From: Haemonchus contortus
Lineage: Eukaryota; Nematoda; Chromadorea; Rhabditida; Trichostrongylidae
Direction: 5' to 3'
DNA length: 64,000 nt
Assembly (NCBI GenBank): GCA_000469685.2
Contig: LS997565.1
Location: 6,707,005 to 6,771,004, forward strand
The notes beneath the pieces are model-generated. The model saw nothing but the letters and a program-made list of their open reading frames with translations, was not told the DNA's origin and did not search any database. Position numbers and translations under genes: made by a program. Numbering within the stretch: the first letter of the stretch is position 1; every line of letters starts with the position of its first letter. Below are positions 49,336-61,476 of this stretch, in pieces.

Positions 49336-51319
49336 TTCTGTCCACTGCCACTTCCAGCTGGTACCCTTGTCGAAAGAACTGAAAAAGGAAAAATCCACCT
49401 CACCGAGAGGTACAAAATGTGTGCAGTTGACGGGATAGCACATATAAAACAGTAGCACTGACTTAATTCTCAAAAGGTTCAAACGAGACCGCATTTTATA
49501 CAACAGAATCAACTAGAGTAGACTTGAACGAAAAGACAGCGGTGGACAACCTTATCAATAAGCGGTCTAAATTGAAATAGATAAGGCTTTCGCAGTTGAC
49601 AACAATGACTTGGTTACCAGTGGCGAATCGTAGTCTTACCATTCACCATTGACGGTTTACACTACAGTGAGGATGGAAAAAGACACTTATTCATCATTAT
49701 TGGTCCAAAAAAGCCTCTAAACTGCTCTACAGTCATACATGGCACCAGTAGTATGTGGTATAAGTAATACAGAGAGTTCGGACTATGTTCAGTGGTAACC
49801 AACACTTCAACACTACTAGTGCCATTATATGAATGTATAGAACAGCAACGCCTTCTTCAATTTCGAACACCCATCAGAGTTATTCCACTAATACGTCTCC
49901 GAGAAGGGTTACGGTGAGAGCCCGCCACCATAGAAGTCTGACCCTTAGACGAGTATGGCCTCAATTTTTGGCGCCACCCCAGAATCTCAATTTGGCGCAA
50001 AAAAGCCATGTCAAAGGCCTGATCTCTACATAAGTTAACGGCGAAAGTGGTGAAAACACCGGTAAAACCTAAGGTAGGCCCCTTATGTCACGAATGACAA
50101 ATGTGTCATATTCGTTGTGAGGGCAAACGGCGACCATGAAAAGGTTTCGGAAATATTTATCAGCTCATTTATCAGAACATATAAGGAGCTTGAACCTGAG
50201 TTTTTTCGAGCACCTAAGAGTAACCCTAAGGATGAACGGAAGAGTTATCTAATCATAAGTGGAGGACGCTTTTTAACAATTTCGACACATTTTCAATACA
50301 AAAGTGTTTAGAATGAAAAAAATTGCATCCTGTTCATACTTTTACTTGTTTATCCCCTAAGCTTGGCATTAGATTCAAACTTGAAAAAATTTTCCACACA
50401 AGGAAAACTTGAGAAGAACGTCAAGGATAAAGCTCTCTGAAAAGTTTCCTTCACCTACTTCTAATGTTTCAGGACTTGATCGAAAAAACTACCTCTTGGT
50501 TTTGAGTAATTACCGTTACGATGAACAGCCTTCTGAGAAAGTTCCCCACGAGGTGGACCTATGTACACAGTGAGGTGAACAATACGGAAGCTCTGATCCT
50601 CAAAATCACTTCACCTTCCCTATTGTACCACTGTTTATGGATAATTAGATCGTGAGTTGAAAAATTACTTGTCGAAATAGCTACAGAGCGTACACATAGA
50701 GTTCAATATCCTCCCCACCCCCGTCTCATCAGGGACCGAGACGATCACGCTTTTGCATGTGCTGGTGTCAATACGAATTACTTGCTGACAAAACCCATCT
50801 TCAGCTTTCAATCCCCAACTATACCGTCCCTCAAAAAAAATGTACATAGGACATAGGTTTCCCCTCGTTGAGTGAAACTTTCAAAAATCTTCAACGAAAG
50901 TGACGCTCTATGTAGCTCCGAAACCGCTCTATTCCATGGATCTTGTAAGGGTGCAAAAGCTACACTCTAACTGGACCACAGACTGATATTATAAGCAGAA
51001 GAAATATGATGATAACACTTACAATTGATGACAACTGTCAACAAACATCGTATCGGAAGAAATCGATTTCAAAAAGTGCAACTTCACAAAAACAGCTGAT
51101 AGGATATTTTTTATTCAAAGCTAACTACTACTCACCAGGTTACATTCAGTCTTACCGTAATCAATACAAATACAGCACCGAATCGTATAAGAGCATCAAT
51201 ATATCATTTTACTGGGCTGCAGAAAAACGAAAACGCCCGCCACCTTACATACCACATTTTTAAATATCTATATGAATAAAGTAACTTTGGTAAATAGTCT
51301 GACAACATAACGTACAGCC
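49336..51319. other. Spacer between erlin 5' end and SLC37-like 3' end
   Basis: AT-rich; no gene recognised. The right-hand end holds the 3' UTR of the transporter gene: on the minus strand an AATAAA occurs near 51110-51115, about 205 bases past its stop codon. At nearly 2 kb the spacing is too wide for a typical nematode operon of the two genes. Confidence 0.5.
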
Positions 51320-54300
51320 TCAATCCTGCTTCCTCCCTTTCACATTGAACCCGATATTCATAGAAGTTATAGCTATTAGAACTACAATGTGACTGAAGAA
51401 GAACGGCACGAAGCAATCGTAGCCAAAGTTATCGATTAGAAATGCCAACGGCGATCCGGCGAGAACAGATCCAACTGAAATAAGATTGATGAGAAAAAAA
51501 GTTAGAGAAATAATAACACTAGAATACTTCAATTCTTTGGCTGCATTAAAAAGCAGTCATAGTGCCATCACTAGGTGGGTTGCGTTTTAAGGTCTAACCT
51601 ATCCCTGATTTTTCGAGTCACCCAAAGCAGAGTTCATAATTCTGTCAGTCACTTGTCAGGTAAAAAGAGCACCGCGAAGCACGCACGTGGCCCAAGGCTT
51701 ACTTTACTCCATGAAAGAAAATGAAGTGTAACACGCAAAAGTGTAACCTCAACATTTACAATCGAACGTTGAAAAGCCCACTCACAGTTGGCGAGGAACG
51801 AGACAAAAGCTGAAATTGCTCCAGAAATATGACTATCGCCGAGTTGTGAAGCTATCATGCACCAAACATTAATCGAAGCGTTCACCAGAAAACCAAGTGA
51901 CCAGCCAATAATAGACACGTATTGCTGCAAAACACCTCGAACTTTGTAAAATACATAAAATTATACAATAAACAGGGAAAAACATGAAATAAACAAATAA
52001 GTAAACAAAAAAGTGACGCCTTCACCAGGTTTACGCATAAATCCTCGGACTTTTGTAAGGAATGTTTGCTGTTTACACAGAAGTTTTTTCGATAGCTATG
52101 TCAATAATGAAGAATAATTCGATAGAATTTCTTCAGAGTATTCATCTGCTTGTTCAAACGGTATTTGTTACTCTTGTGAATCTGAATGTTGCCCGTGCTG
52201 ACAGGCATTATTACTAGTGTTGATGGAGGTCTTATAAAAGATCACTAGCGTTAATGTTAAAATAAACTTACTTAACCTATGAATTCAATCAATGAAGTGT
52301 TTCCTATTTCCAGATCAATTTCGGCTGTTGGTGTTCTCTTGTTCAAGTGTTTCATGCAAAAGTGGTTTATGGTCAAAAAAGGTTTAACGAAGTGGTCTTT
52401 ACTTGTAGCACAACATTACTGAAGAGCCGAAACAGTATGAACAAAGTACTTACTGCCGTTCAAAAACCAAACGGAAGCAAAAGGATACAAATAAGAGAAC
52501 GATGAGAAAAACTCACCAAAGTTTTTATACTAATAGCAGCCACGAGAAGCAATAAAGCACTGCTCGCCACGCCAACAAGGCGCCGGGCTGAGTCAGCACC
52601 CATTTGAGTGCACAGTTGATCTAACAGCCAACCAGATAGAAGATTACCAAGTATGCTAGAAATTTTCCAGCGATCTACCGCTACAACTTAGATGTGTACA
52701 GACAAATGGGAAACTCACCCTCCTATCTCATAGGTCACCTGGAATGTTGCAAGGCTGAGATCGTTTTCAGCCATGTAAAGAGGAATCCATGTCTCGCACA
52801 CCGTTCGGACCTTGAAAAGGATGGTTTTTTGAAGACGGAAAAAATCCAAAAAAGTTTTTGAGTTGGGTAAAATTGAGTGAAAATAACTCTTCAAAACAAT
52901 CATAAAAGAGTCCGAGTGGGCCAAGTCCCCCAAACAACATGGGCCACGGATAAGATAATACGAGGAAGCTAACAGTCAGGTTGGGCATTGAGGAAGGAAC
53001 AGAGAATAATCATAGAACAACGAAATTGCAATGGTACTAGCGATGATTGGAATTTCAGGTCGAGATTATTCCTTCGGATTTCACTGCTTTCCGTGGTCGC
53101 GCGAGTAATTGAATATAACTGCGCCCTGCGGCGAAAAAAGAGCAGTTAACAAGGACATCAAGTCAAAATAAGAGAATATAATTGTAGTTCCTTCTCCCAT
53201 GGCTAGAACTCTGATCCTATGGCTTGAAAAGCAATATAACACTTGACCACATGCGGTAGTCTAAATGACAACATCAAATTTAATCACCATTTTTTTTTTG
53301 TACACGATATTTCAAAGATTTGTATTTTTTTGAAATCCATTTCATATATTTCGGTCAATGCATAACGCTTATGGGGAATTTGAAATCCAATAAAATGCAT
53401 GACAATGCATGGAAAGTACGAGCGCCTACAATTTTACGGCCTTTAAATGAATGAATCTTGAAACCGGCATTATCATGCATCCTTGGTGATGTGGTACATC
53501 TCAGAATTCTTTTTTTTTTTGATGGATAAATACAAAAGTCAATAAATGAAGTGGAAGAAAACAATCAAGTAAATGTTGACACGATGCACCAGTTAATGTA
53601 CAAACCTCCATGGAAAAAAGGTACACAGCAGCCACACTCCATATAACAGGTGAGTAGGTGAGGGATATCAAAGACGGCGAGCTCTCTCTGCTCTTTATTT
53701 GTTGTGGATTAATGTCTTCTTCTCGCAGCGTATGGTAGAAATAAGCAGAGAATGTCAGAGTGAACAGACCTTGAAAAATCCAATGTCTAAGAACTGTAAG
53801 CAAATTTAAGAATAAAGAAAATGGGTCATGGTTCCGAAAATCTCAAATTCAGACACACAGACATACCGAAACATATTAAGAGCGAGCGCCAATAAGAATA
53901 TTGCACAAATGGCATCAACAATCCAGCAGCCGTGCTGCCACAGCCAAGTATGGAGAACATCTTTGCATACGACCGATCATTATACCACTAAATAAATACT
54001 TCATATGTATGACATTACTAGTGACACCATTAGAATGAAGACAAAAGCACAAACTTTGCCTGTGAGTTTTGTAGCTGGAACCCACGATGCGCCCTGGACA
54101 CTGCCAATGCATACTACACATAGGAGAATTTGATAAAACGATGAAATACATCCTAAAAGTAAAATCGTTACAGTATTTAGCCTGCTCAGTACATCACTTA
54201 TACGGACGTTCGGGTAACAATATTTATAAATACTGTGTAGATTTCATTTTCTGTACTCTTCTTGAGAGTGATAAGGTAAAATTAAGACTCACTCAGGTTT

Positions 54301-57300
54301 AAGGTCAGACAGTCCATGAATAGTTACCTCCTAAGCATCAAGAATACTCTGGTACTTATTAAACGCTCTTATCTTTTTTTGAAATTTGAAAAGAGGTAAT
54401 TTTACCAAAACGAGATTTTCAAACCAGTAAATGTCATTATCACCATACATTCCACATGAGGAGGTGGATGTCAAGAAAAGCAAAATCTACACTATTAAAA
54501 AGAAGGTGAAACCGAATAATAGACATAATAGTACATACCAAAGAATACTGAAGTCACGGCGCATACCAATAGGCCTAATAATATAATCCTCAACGGTGAG
54601 ACACGATCCGAAGCAACTCCAAACACCAACTTTGAAACGGTGAAACATAGGGCTTGAACTGAGACCAGCGAACCTGAAAGTTTAGGATTTAATCAACTGA
54701 GAAGATTTACTGCCAGACCACAGCTTTATTGATATTCTGAATTGTTATTGGTGCAAGAATACCAAAATGCAAAAACATGACGTTGGATGCCGACCCTTTA
54801 TTGATGCAAATATGTACAGCAACACTGAATCTCTAGGCATAACTATCTCTACCTAGCATTTCTCAAACGAATACCATCCACATGCTTAGTCGCAAAATTA
54901 ATAAGACGTTAACATAAAATCTGCATCCTATTTTAATGAAATAATGAATGACATGGGTTAGCAAAGGAGCTAGAATTATAACTATATCGCAACGCTTCAA
55001 CGCTAAATCTACCACAGACAATGCTGTGGGGAGAATTCATTTGAGAAGTGATAACATGAAAGATTGAGCGACAGATACAATTTTGGAAAAAGGCCGCATT
55101 TAGGTATGTCAAAACAACAATAACAGTTTTTGCCTATAAAAATGTACACAACCACAAATGAATTATTAATCAACTATACATATATGAGGTAACCGTAATA
55201 CAAAACCTGTGGAAAAGAAAATTACGAGAAACAGAACGTCGGCGAACGCAAATCTATCGCTTGAACTACTCATTCCTCTTCTGCGTCCTCAACAAATCAC
55301 AAAACATTTCATAAAATAGGAAAGCACAGCCTGAGTTGGCCGCCGCTTTGAGTTGACTTGGCCAAAGACCTTTGAACAGGCCGTAGACGGTTTCGTTCCG
55401 AACCACCATCACCATCGTTCGAATCATACCGATACGGTAATCTGACGTTTTACCAAAACCTCGCCTCTCAAAGCCGTTCATTTGCAGACGATGTCGTATC
55501 ATATCGAGTGGATATAGAAGCTAAATACCCAACAATCTTCACAATAAAATTTGCGTGACAAAAGAAACAAGTTGTGATCCTCAGATATACGCAGGTCGTC
55601 AAGCGAACGCGTGAAGTAAGTGCTTATCGCATGCATTAGTGTACTTATTTCCAAGAGTGTACGAAAACCATGAGATTACATAAGTTTCAGCCCTATTTTT
55701 GCTTTAAACATACTTTTAACCCTCGACGCACCCATGGAAAGACACTGCCCTCCTTTCGCGCACGACTGGCACTCACCGATGGGTGGCAGTGTCCCAAAAA
55801 AACTCTTTCACCGGCTTACTGAATTTAGCAATCGGTAGGAAACAAGAAAAAGTGGTGGTTCTCAAAACTGGGGGGACCAATATCCCAGGAGCTAGTCATA
55901 GTGACACCCACCGGCGGGTGCTATTGTCGTCAAAAGGTTAACCTAATAGTAGGAATAATGTAATCGTGCAAAGGCGCATATCCCAAGCAACACCTTATAC
56001 GCGGTAGTTCACCGAGAACTCACCGTTTTGGCCACAGTCCCAGCAAGTGCTCCGCTTATGAGGGCACCTGTCGAGTCGTGATGCTCTATTATCCGAGGCC
56101 AAGCATCCATAAAGAAGTTGTAGAGGGCGAACTGAAGTCCAGTGAAAGGTGCAATTTGAGCAATGCTAGGTATCCATCCACGGAAATAACCAACGGCTCC
56201 ATCTCTGTGCCATATTTGTATCATAGCATGTGTTGTTCCTAAAATCTCAAAGGATTAAGTAAATAGTCACAAAAACAAAAGAATAAAAAATATGAACCTT
56301 TGTAAACTAAGTTTCCAGACTGAGCAACAAGCCTCGTACGAATCACGTCAAGAGGCATCGCCGCTGTCATGGCCAAACAACCCGACAGACCTCCACAAAA
56401 GAAATCTGCAGATGAACGTATCGAAGGCCTATTAGAAGGTAATCGGCGTCCAATCTGAATAGCTACCCCTCTCAAACGAGTGTGATTAGCCACAGAAATC
56501 ACAAAGACTGACCTCTCTCGACAGAAACTCGAAGGATGAGAACTGAACTAAGCCATACATCGCTGATAGCCCCTGGGCGGGCACATGGCCTTTCCAGAAC
56601 GAACGAATGCCTTCTTCTCGTGTGATTAGGCGCACCGATTGGAAAACACCCTAAAAGGCCAAAATGACAAAAAATAAATAGCAGAGGAAGTAAAGCAGTT
56701 GTGCACCTTATATTTGCCTGAGTGCTGGCCACGAATAGGCTCTTCTTGAAGTTGAAAGCGTATCTTCAACACGTCCAGAGGTTGTATTATCGCTCGAGTG
56801 GCAATACCACTTGCCAATCCAGCCTCACTTCAACACTAGCGAGGATTTTCACTTTAGAATTCGCACGTTATCACAATATTGAAGCCCTGGAGCTACATTG
56901 AACAGTAGGCTCCCTGGCAGATAGACAAGAAAGACGAATCCCCCCAGAAGCTACCCCTGATGACCACAAGAAACACACAGAAATTAGCTTATTGCTAGAA
57001 AAAAAAATGATTAGAGAAAGACAATTTTACGAGCCCAGGAATGGCGCTGGGGAGGGATAGGGTGAAGAGGGAAAAAGAGTCAGCACAAGGGCGCCTACCA
57101 GCCACTTCTACAAAAATGAGATCCCTTCACTCAAGTTCATTTCTTTTGAAAATACTAACACATGGTCAAAAATTAGACCAAAAACAAAAGGAGCTTTGGG
57201 CAAAAATAACATCCCTCAGAACGCCGAAAAGTCAACTGTTATGTTACACGGTAGTTCCCGATAGGAAGTATAAGAACGAAAGAATAAATGAGAATATGTC

Positions 57301-60300
57301 GAATGAATGGTTTCCAAAAAAGAGATACGCCTTCAAACATTAAAAGACATAAGTGAAGAGTTATGAAACTCTGCATGTTCTCCCAACTTCCACAGCACTC
57401 AGACAGATGGGCGCAGTAAATGTAGCGTAAAAATCGTCCAAAACCTCTGGAGATAGTTGAAAGGATGGAGAGAGATCTTGCGAGACACTCCGTCAGACAA
57501 AAAGAAGTCAAAAAAGAGTCCGTAGAAGAAAAATGTCGGAAATAAACTTTAAATCAAAAATCTACTAGCTACTTCAAACCTTATAAGAAGCATCTCCAAC
57601 CTGTACTCAGCTGAGGACAGCTCTTTTCCACTGATCGGCTCGGGATTGTAGCCGACCATATTGTTCCCGTTAGTATTACCACTTTTTCAGTGAATCCACT
57701 AGAAGACAAATGTCATGATAGTTTCTGAAGAGAAAATATAACTTTAGAAAGTTCTTTGGAGAAAATCAAACGGAACAAACTCGAAAAAGGATATAACCGC
57801 GATAAAAAATGGCATAACAGCTAGAACACAAAAAAGAATATACATAACAATATACAACAATATGCGAAAGTCAAGCAACGACAACTTGTCGGAAACGAGT
57901 ATCACAGCAATACCATCACCACGTTACATCTCTACATTGACTGCAAACAAAATGTGCGACATTGTACAGAGAAGCACGTAAAAAGTAATCGATCCCGCCG
58001 TCCGAAACGTAATGGGAGGGCGGACAGCAAAAAAAGATGAGTGAATGATCAATCTTATTGGCCAAAAAAAAAAGAAATCTATCAGTAAATGGAAAAATTC
58101 GACCTCTGCATTGAGATGCCGAAGTTATAGTGACGTATAAAAGCACAACATCATCGTAAAGGCTGACCTGTTGTACTTTATACCTTAAACACTCGCAGCC
58201 GTGGACTAACTGGGAGTGAGCGATGATCACAAAAGTGGTTCCGATCCCTTCATGAGATTACGTCGAACACAGAAATGAAACGAAAGTAAAAGTTGCGCCC
58301 ATAAGTCTTACCATACATATTGTACACCTCGGTTTTTTTTTTCACAAAACCACTTCGAGAAGTGGGCCGAAGATATGTGACTCAGGATTCTGAGTAGAGA
58401 AGAAAACCTGATGCCGAAGATCTCACCTGATATCCCCCGAACAAATGATCTCAACTAAACCACCCACAAAAAACTGGTTGCACAGTAGTTGTTTGGATTT
58501 CACATCCTCTTTCTCCTGAGCCAATTAATTACTTATTCAAATATCAGTTTCCGTTCACAAGCCCGAATATGCTGAATTTTCTGGCTTTCCGAAGGATTAG
58601 CTAAAAAAATCTCGGCCGGTTCCTACCAGAGATTTTTTTGCTAATCCTTCGGAAAGCCAGAAAATTCAGCATACTCAGGCTTATGAACGGAAACTGATAA
58701 CTGAATAAGCAGCATCGGAGACACTGATCATGCTACATGCTTGTTTAGCGACAGACGGAACCGTGCACCGACAGCATCATACATTTTCCTTTTTTTTATG
58801 AAACCAAACTCATTAATTTTATTTTTGCGGTGAGCTAGAAGTAGGGAAACAGCATTTTGTTTGAGGGAATTCTCATTTCGAACTCTCAAAGGGTTTGCAA
58901 ACGCTGCGCTAGCCAACCATGTGTATCTGCAGAACAAAAAACCGACAGATTGTGAGCGCCAAATTTACACTTCACGTTTACAATCACGCAGAGTATGATT
59001 CCGAACCTCACATCACACTGTTTTTTCTCCACTTGAATGTTTACGCTTCTTTCTTATCACATACACTCTTTGAAAGGACCCTACTCTGTTGTACTGTGCA
59101 CCCCTTCCCATTGAAAAATATCTTCTGTGCTGGACGTCAATGCGGAGAAAAACAGAATGCTACAGGGAATTATCGCAATTCAACTAGCGAGGCTCCGTCC
59201 CCTTCTCATGAAAAATTGCAAACCGTAGGGGACGAATCGACCAACGAGGGAGCGCAGACGAAATTTCTTTGCGTCTGTCCTATGTCTTCGTTGGACAAGA
59301 CACCAAATCTGCGGCCTCCTGCGTATCCAGCTATAACAATAATGAATAACTGCCCAAAAAATTTGCAGTCCCACTATATTTTACGTCGAAGATATGAGCA
59401 CTATCGGAAAAACACATCATCTGTCGTTGTGGGGGCAAAAAGTAAGAAAATGTCCGCAGAGGAAATGGAAAAGCAAGAAAATAAGAACTGAAATTTGCAC
59501 GCTCAATGAATATCTGAGAACTCAAGCCAACTATATCAGAGCACTGAAAGAGGCCAAAACCAAGAAAAAAGCTCGAAGCGAATTAGTTCAGGTGAAACTT
59601 CATCAGAATTTCTTAACAATACACACTTCCACTTTACCCCGGAACAGAACGCTTGAATCGCTCCAGAATAATATCAAAACAATTGAATAAACTCCCTTCT
59701 ATCACTTTCATTGATTTGTAAGTCGTACAAAACAATACGACGCGGCCTATTGAATTCCTCGTATCACTCTGTGCCAAATCGAGCCATGTACAGTCGGGTG
59801 AATGTAAGTACATCGAAGAAAAAACAAAGTCATTATTAGCTCCAGTTGTCCGTACTTCCCGATTAAGTTCCCGCATTCCTTGAAACCGTTTGGCAATCGT
59901 TATACCATAGGTATTCATTGTCAAACAGGATTTCAATAGAGAAACATTTATTTTGTCAGACGTTTTGACTGATTCGGTGTCCTCGAAGGCCGACGTCCAG
60001 AAACCGTTCATAATTAAAATGTCATGCTTGATTGATAGCATTCCGATAGGTTTCAAAAACTTCCGGACCTCTGAGGACAACGAATTAGTCAAAATATCAC
60101 GTGAAAAAATGTTTCATTATTGAAAACTGGCGTAGAGCAATGAATCCTCGAATCCATACCTTGCTTACGTCTTAGGAAGCACGGAGGAACCGAGATGCTG
60201 TTTCGCATTTGGTTAGAGGATGTTCAATGCATATTCAAGCGGAACAATGAAAGTAAAAGCTGAAAGCCACTGCAGATTCAAACGGGTTAGTAAGAGCTCG

Positions 60301-61476
60301 TGTATTAGTCAGCCATGAAATTTCTTTCTACTTCCGAATCATAATGAAATCCGTTCTAGTGCGATGACTTTAACCGAGAATTAAGTAAATTATGAAAATG
60401 ATGACTAAGTGTAGGCTAAAAACCACCTACCGCAATCAAAGGTTATTTGAGAACACCTTTGAGAATACCATTTCAGTTAACCAAAACAGAGAGAAAGAAA
60501 TGCAGTACCCATGACGATAAACAACAGAAACGAATATGAGTTTGGGCAGAGACGTGAACCATAAACTTCACGGTAACATAAGCTTTGACAATAGAGGATT
60601 ATGGCCGCACTATTCTACAGTAGCTAATAATCAATGGTAAGCCTAATAAAAAGTTGCCGGGAGTAATTTCGATTACCATGTCTGAGCCTATGCTAAAAAA
60701 AGTTCCAGTATGCACTATAAAACGGGAATTGAAAACCAAAGATCAAGGAATATCGCATAGGAAGCAAAGTACTTCGATGGCTGCGGTTGTTGAGAGCGGA
60801 AATGCTTGACAGAAACAGCATCTGTCAATCTCCAAATGCAACTGTTGAGTGAGGCACACATTCGATAGAATGTCCGGTGCAATGGGCGGCACGCTATGCA
60901 CTCAGCGGACTACGTGAGCCTCACTTTTTTCTGTTTCGATTGTTTGCCTTATTCTGTTCCATTTCGAATCGATTTCAGCTACGATCACGTGAACAGAAGT
61001 TGTATGTAAACACCATTAAAATAACAACATTCGCAACCATGCGATAAGATGGCCCCATAAAAACATCTCTATTTCTGTCTGATCAATTTATCGCTTACTA
61101 AACCATCATGATCAAGGCCACTCCAAACTGAAGCAGCCAAGGAAGGATGTCTCTTTTAAAAGTGTTCAAAAAGGATGAATGAAAGTTCCAAGTTAACATT
61201 CTCATGGATTTACCCACTTACAACACGCTGTTCGACTTTTTTTGACGGTTAAATGAACACGAACAGCTGTCTTTTTTTATACCTGCTAATATCAGTTCTA
61301 GAGTTGTGTAGGTAAAACCCACCTATATCTTCACGATCGAGATGGACCTCTTTCTGTACTTGGGGCAAGAGTACCATCGGAAGACGCCGATATGACACGT
61401 ATACCACATAAGACGCAAATGTAAGCATAAATCGGTGGAGCTTATTGGGTGGGCTGACAGAATCGCTCGGTCCCAT
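51320..61476 (-). CDS. SLC37A4-like glucose-6-phosphate/phosphate antiporter (MFS)
   Basis: Nine exons: 61476-61323, 54673-54539, 54152-54055, 53987-53867, 53793-53606, 52810-52719, 52655-52517, 51924-51786, 51474-51320, phase-consistent, 406 aa, TGA (human SLC37A4 429 aa). Family role: exchanges glucose-6-phosphate for phosphate across the ER membrane. Exon 1 ends HLDREDI and exon 2 continues GSLVSVQALCFTVSKLVFGV. Together they reproduce the family's TM1-TM2 signature (DxxG...SQxxxYxxSKFxSGVLSD) across a 6.6 kb intron. R30 in SYRRLP aligns with the essential Arg28 of the human protein. Later matches are QGASWVPATKLTGKWY, VTYEIGGILGNLLSGWLLD and VLAGSPLAFLIDNFG. About 10-12 hydrophobic helices are visible. 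Exon 3 uses a GTTTGT donor. Intron 1 contains the complete SLC25A19-like gene on the same strand. Substrate is inferred from family. Confidence 0.88.
55266..56823 (-). CDS. SLC25A19-like mitochondrial thiamine pyrophosphate carrier
   Basis: Exons: 56823-56707 (5' border uncertain), 56650-56513, 56454-56298, 56238-56024, 55520-55266 (TAG), all in phase; 293 aa plus an unresolved N-terminus (human protein 320 aa). Three mitochondrial-carrier repeats are visible, each with the PxD signature: QPLDVLKIRFQLQ, MPLDVIRTRLVAQ, YPLDMIRHRLQ. FWKGHVPAQGLSAMYGLVQF and PFTGLQFALYNF are diagnostic of the TPP-carrier branch. Role in family: exchanges thiamine pyrophosphate for nucleotides across the inner mitochondrial membrane. 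Just upstream of the first exon another frame reads SKVKILASVE, which would continue well into AGLASG if five bases (near 56824-56828) were absent. So the start may be frameshifted, or a 5' exon is missing. The whole gene lies inside intron 1 of the SLC37A4-like gene, in the same orientation. Confidence 0.87.
58534..58707. repeat. 174 bp palindrome (foldback element)
   Basis: The left arm starts TATTCAAATATCAGTTTCCG and the right arm ends CGGAAACTGATAACTGAATA. Arms are about 79 bp with roughly 90% or more identity, including the 30-plus base block from GCTGAATTTTCTGG to GGATTAGC. The loop is about 15 bases (near 58613-58627). It is non-coding and lies in intron 1 of the SLC37A4-like gene; probably a small non-autonomous transposon. 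Confidence 0.9.
58919..59491 (+). CDS. Unrecognised ORF, possible nested gene
   Basis: A 190-codon plus-strand ORF lies in intron 1 of the SLC37A4-like gene. The second half looks more protein-like: NNCPKNLQSHYILRRRYEHY, then an acidic/basic tail MSAEEMEKQENK. A GTAAGA donor at about 59441 could join it to a later frame (59500-59690) rich in Lys/Leu (ANYIRALKEAKTKKKAR). The first half, with several Cys and Phe, may be non-coding. No domain is recognised and an antisense ORF starts nearby. Confidence 0.22.
   Translation: MCICRTKNRQIVSAKFTLHVYNHAEYDSEPHITLFFLHLNVYASFLSHTLFERTLLCCTVHPFPLKNIFCAGRQCGEKQNATGNYRNSTSEAPSPSHEKLQTVGDESTNEGAQTKFLCVCPMSSLDKTPNLRPPAYPAITIMNNCPKNLQSHYILRRRYEHYRKNTSSVVVGAKSKKMSAEEMEKQENKN
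59634..60092 (-). CDS. Unrecognised 152-codon ORF, possible nested exon
   Basis: Open from 60092 to a stop at 59634 on the minus strand, within the same intron. Features are RKFLKPIGMLSIKHDILI, KRFQGMRELNREV, NNDFVFSSMYLHSPDCTW and CFDIILERFKRS. Composition is balanced and protein-like, and the length is above what most chance ORFs reach here. No family, signal peptide or clear splice partner is seen. It overlaps the tail of the plus-strand ORF, so both cannot easily be real. Confidence 0.25.
   Translation of the reverse strand: MTNSLSSEVRKFLKPIGMLSIKHDILIMNGFWTSAFEDTESVKTSDKINVSLLKSCLTMNTYGITIAKRFQGMRELNREVRTTGANNDFVFSSMYLHSPDCTWLDLAQSDTRNSIGRVVLFCTTYKSMKVIEGSLFNCFDIILERFKRSVPG

Noticed and set aside
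49336..51319. Operon linking the SLC37-like gene and erlin
   Set aside because: The nearly 2 kb gap and an AATAAA in the 3' flank of the upstream gene argue for separate transcription units.
54049..54061. GC donor at exon 3 of the SLC37-like gene
   Set aside because: The GC site would leave the wrong phase; the GTTTGT donor after 54055 keeps frame and the GKW junction expected for the family.
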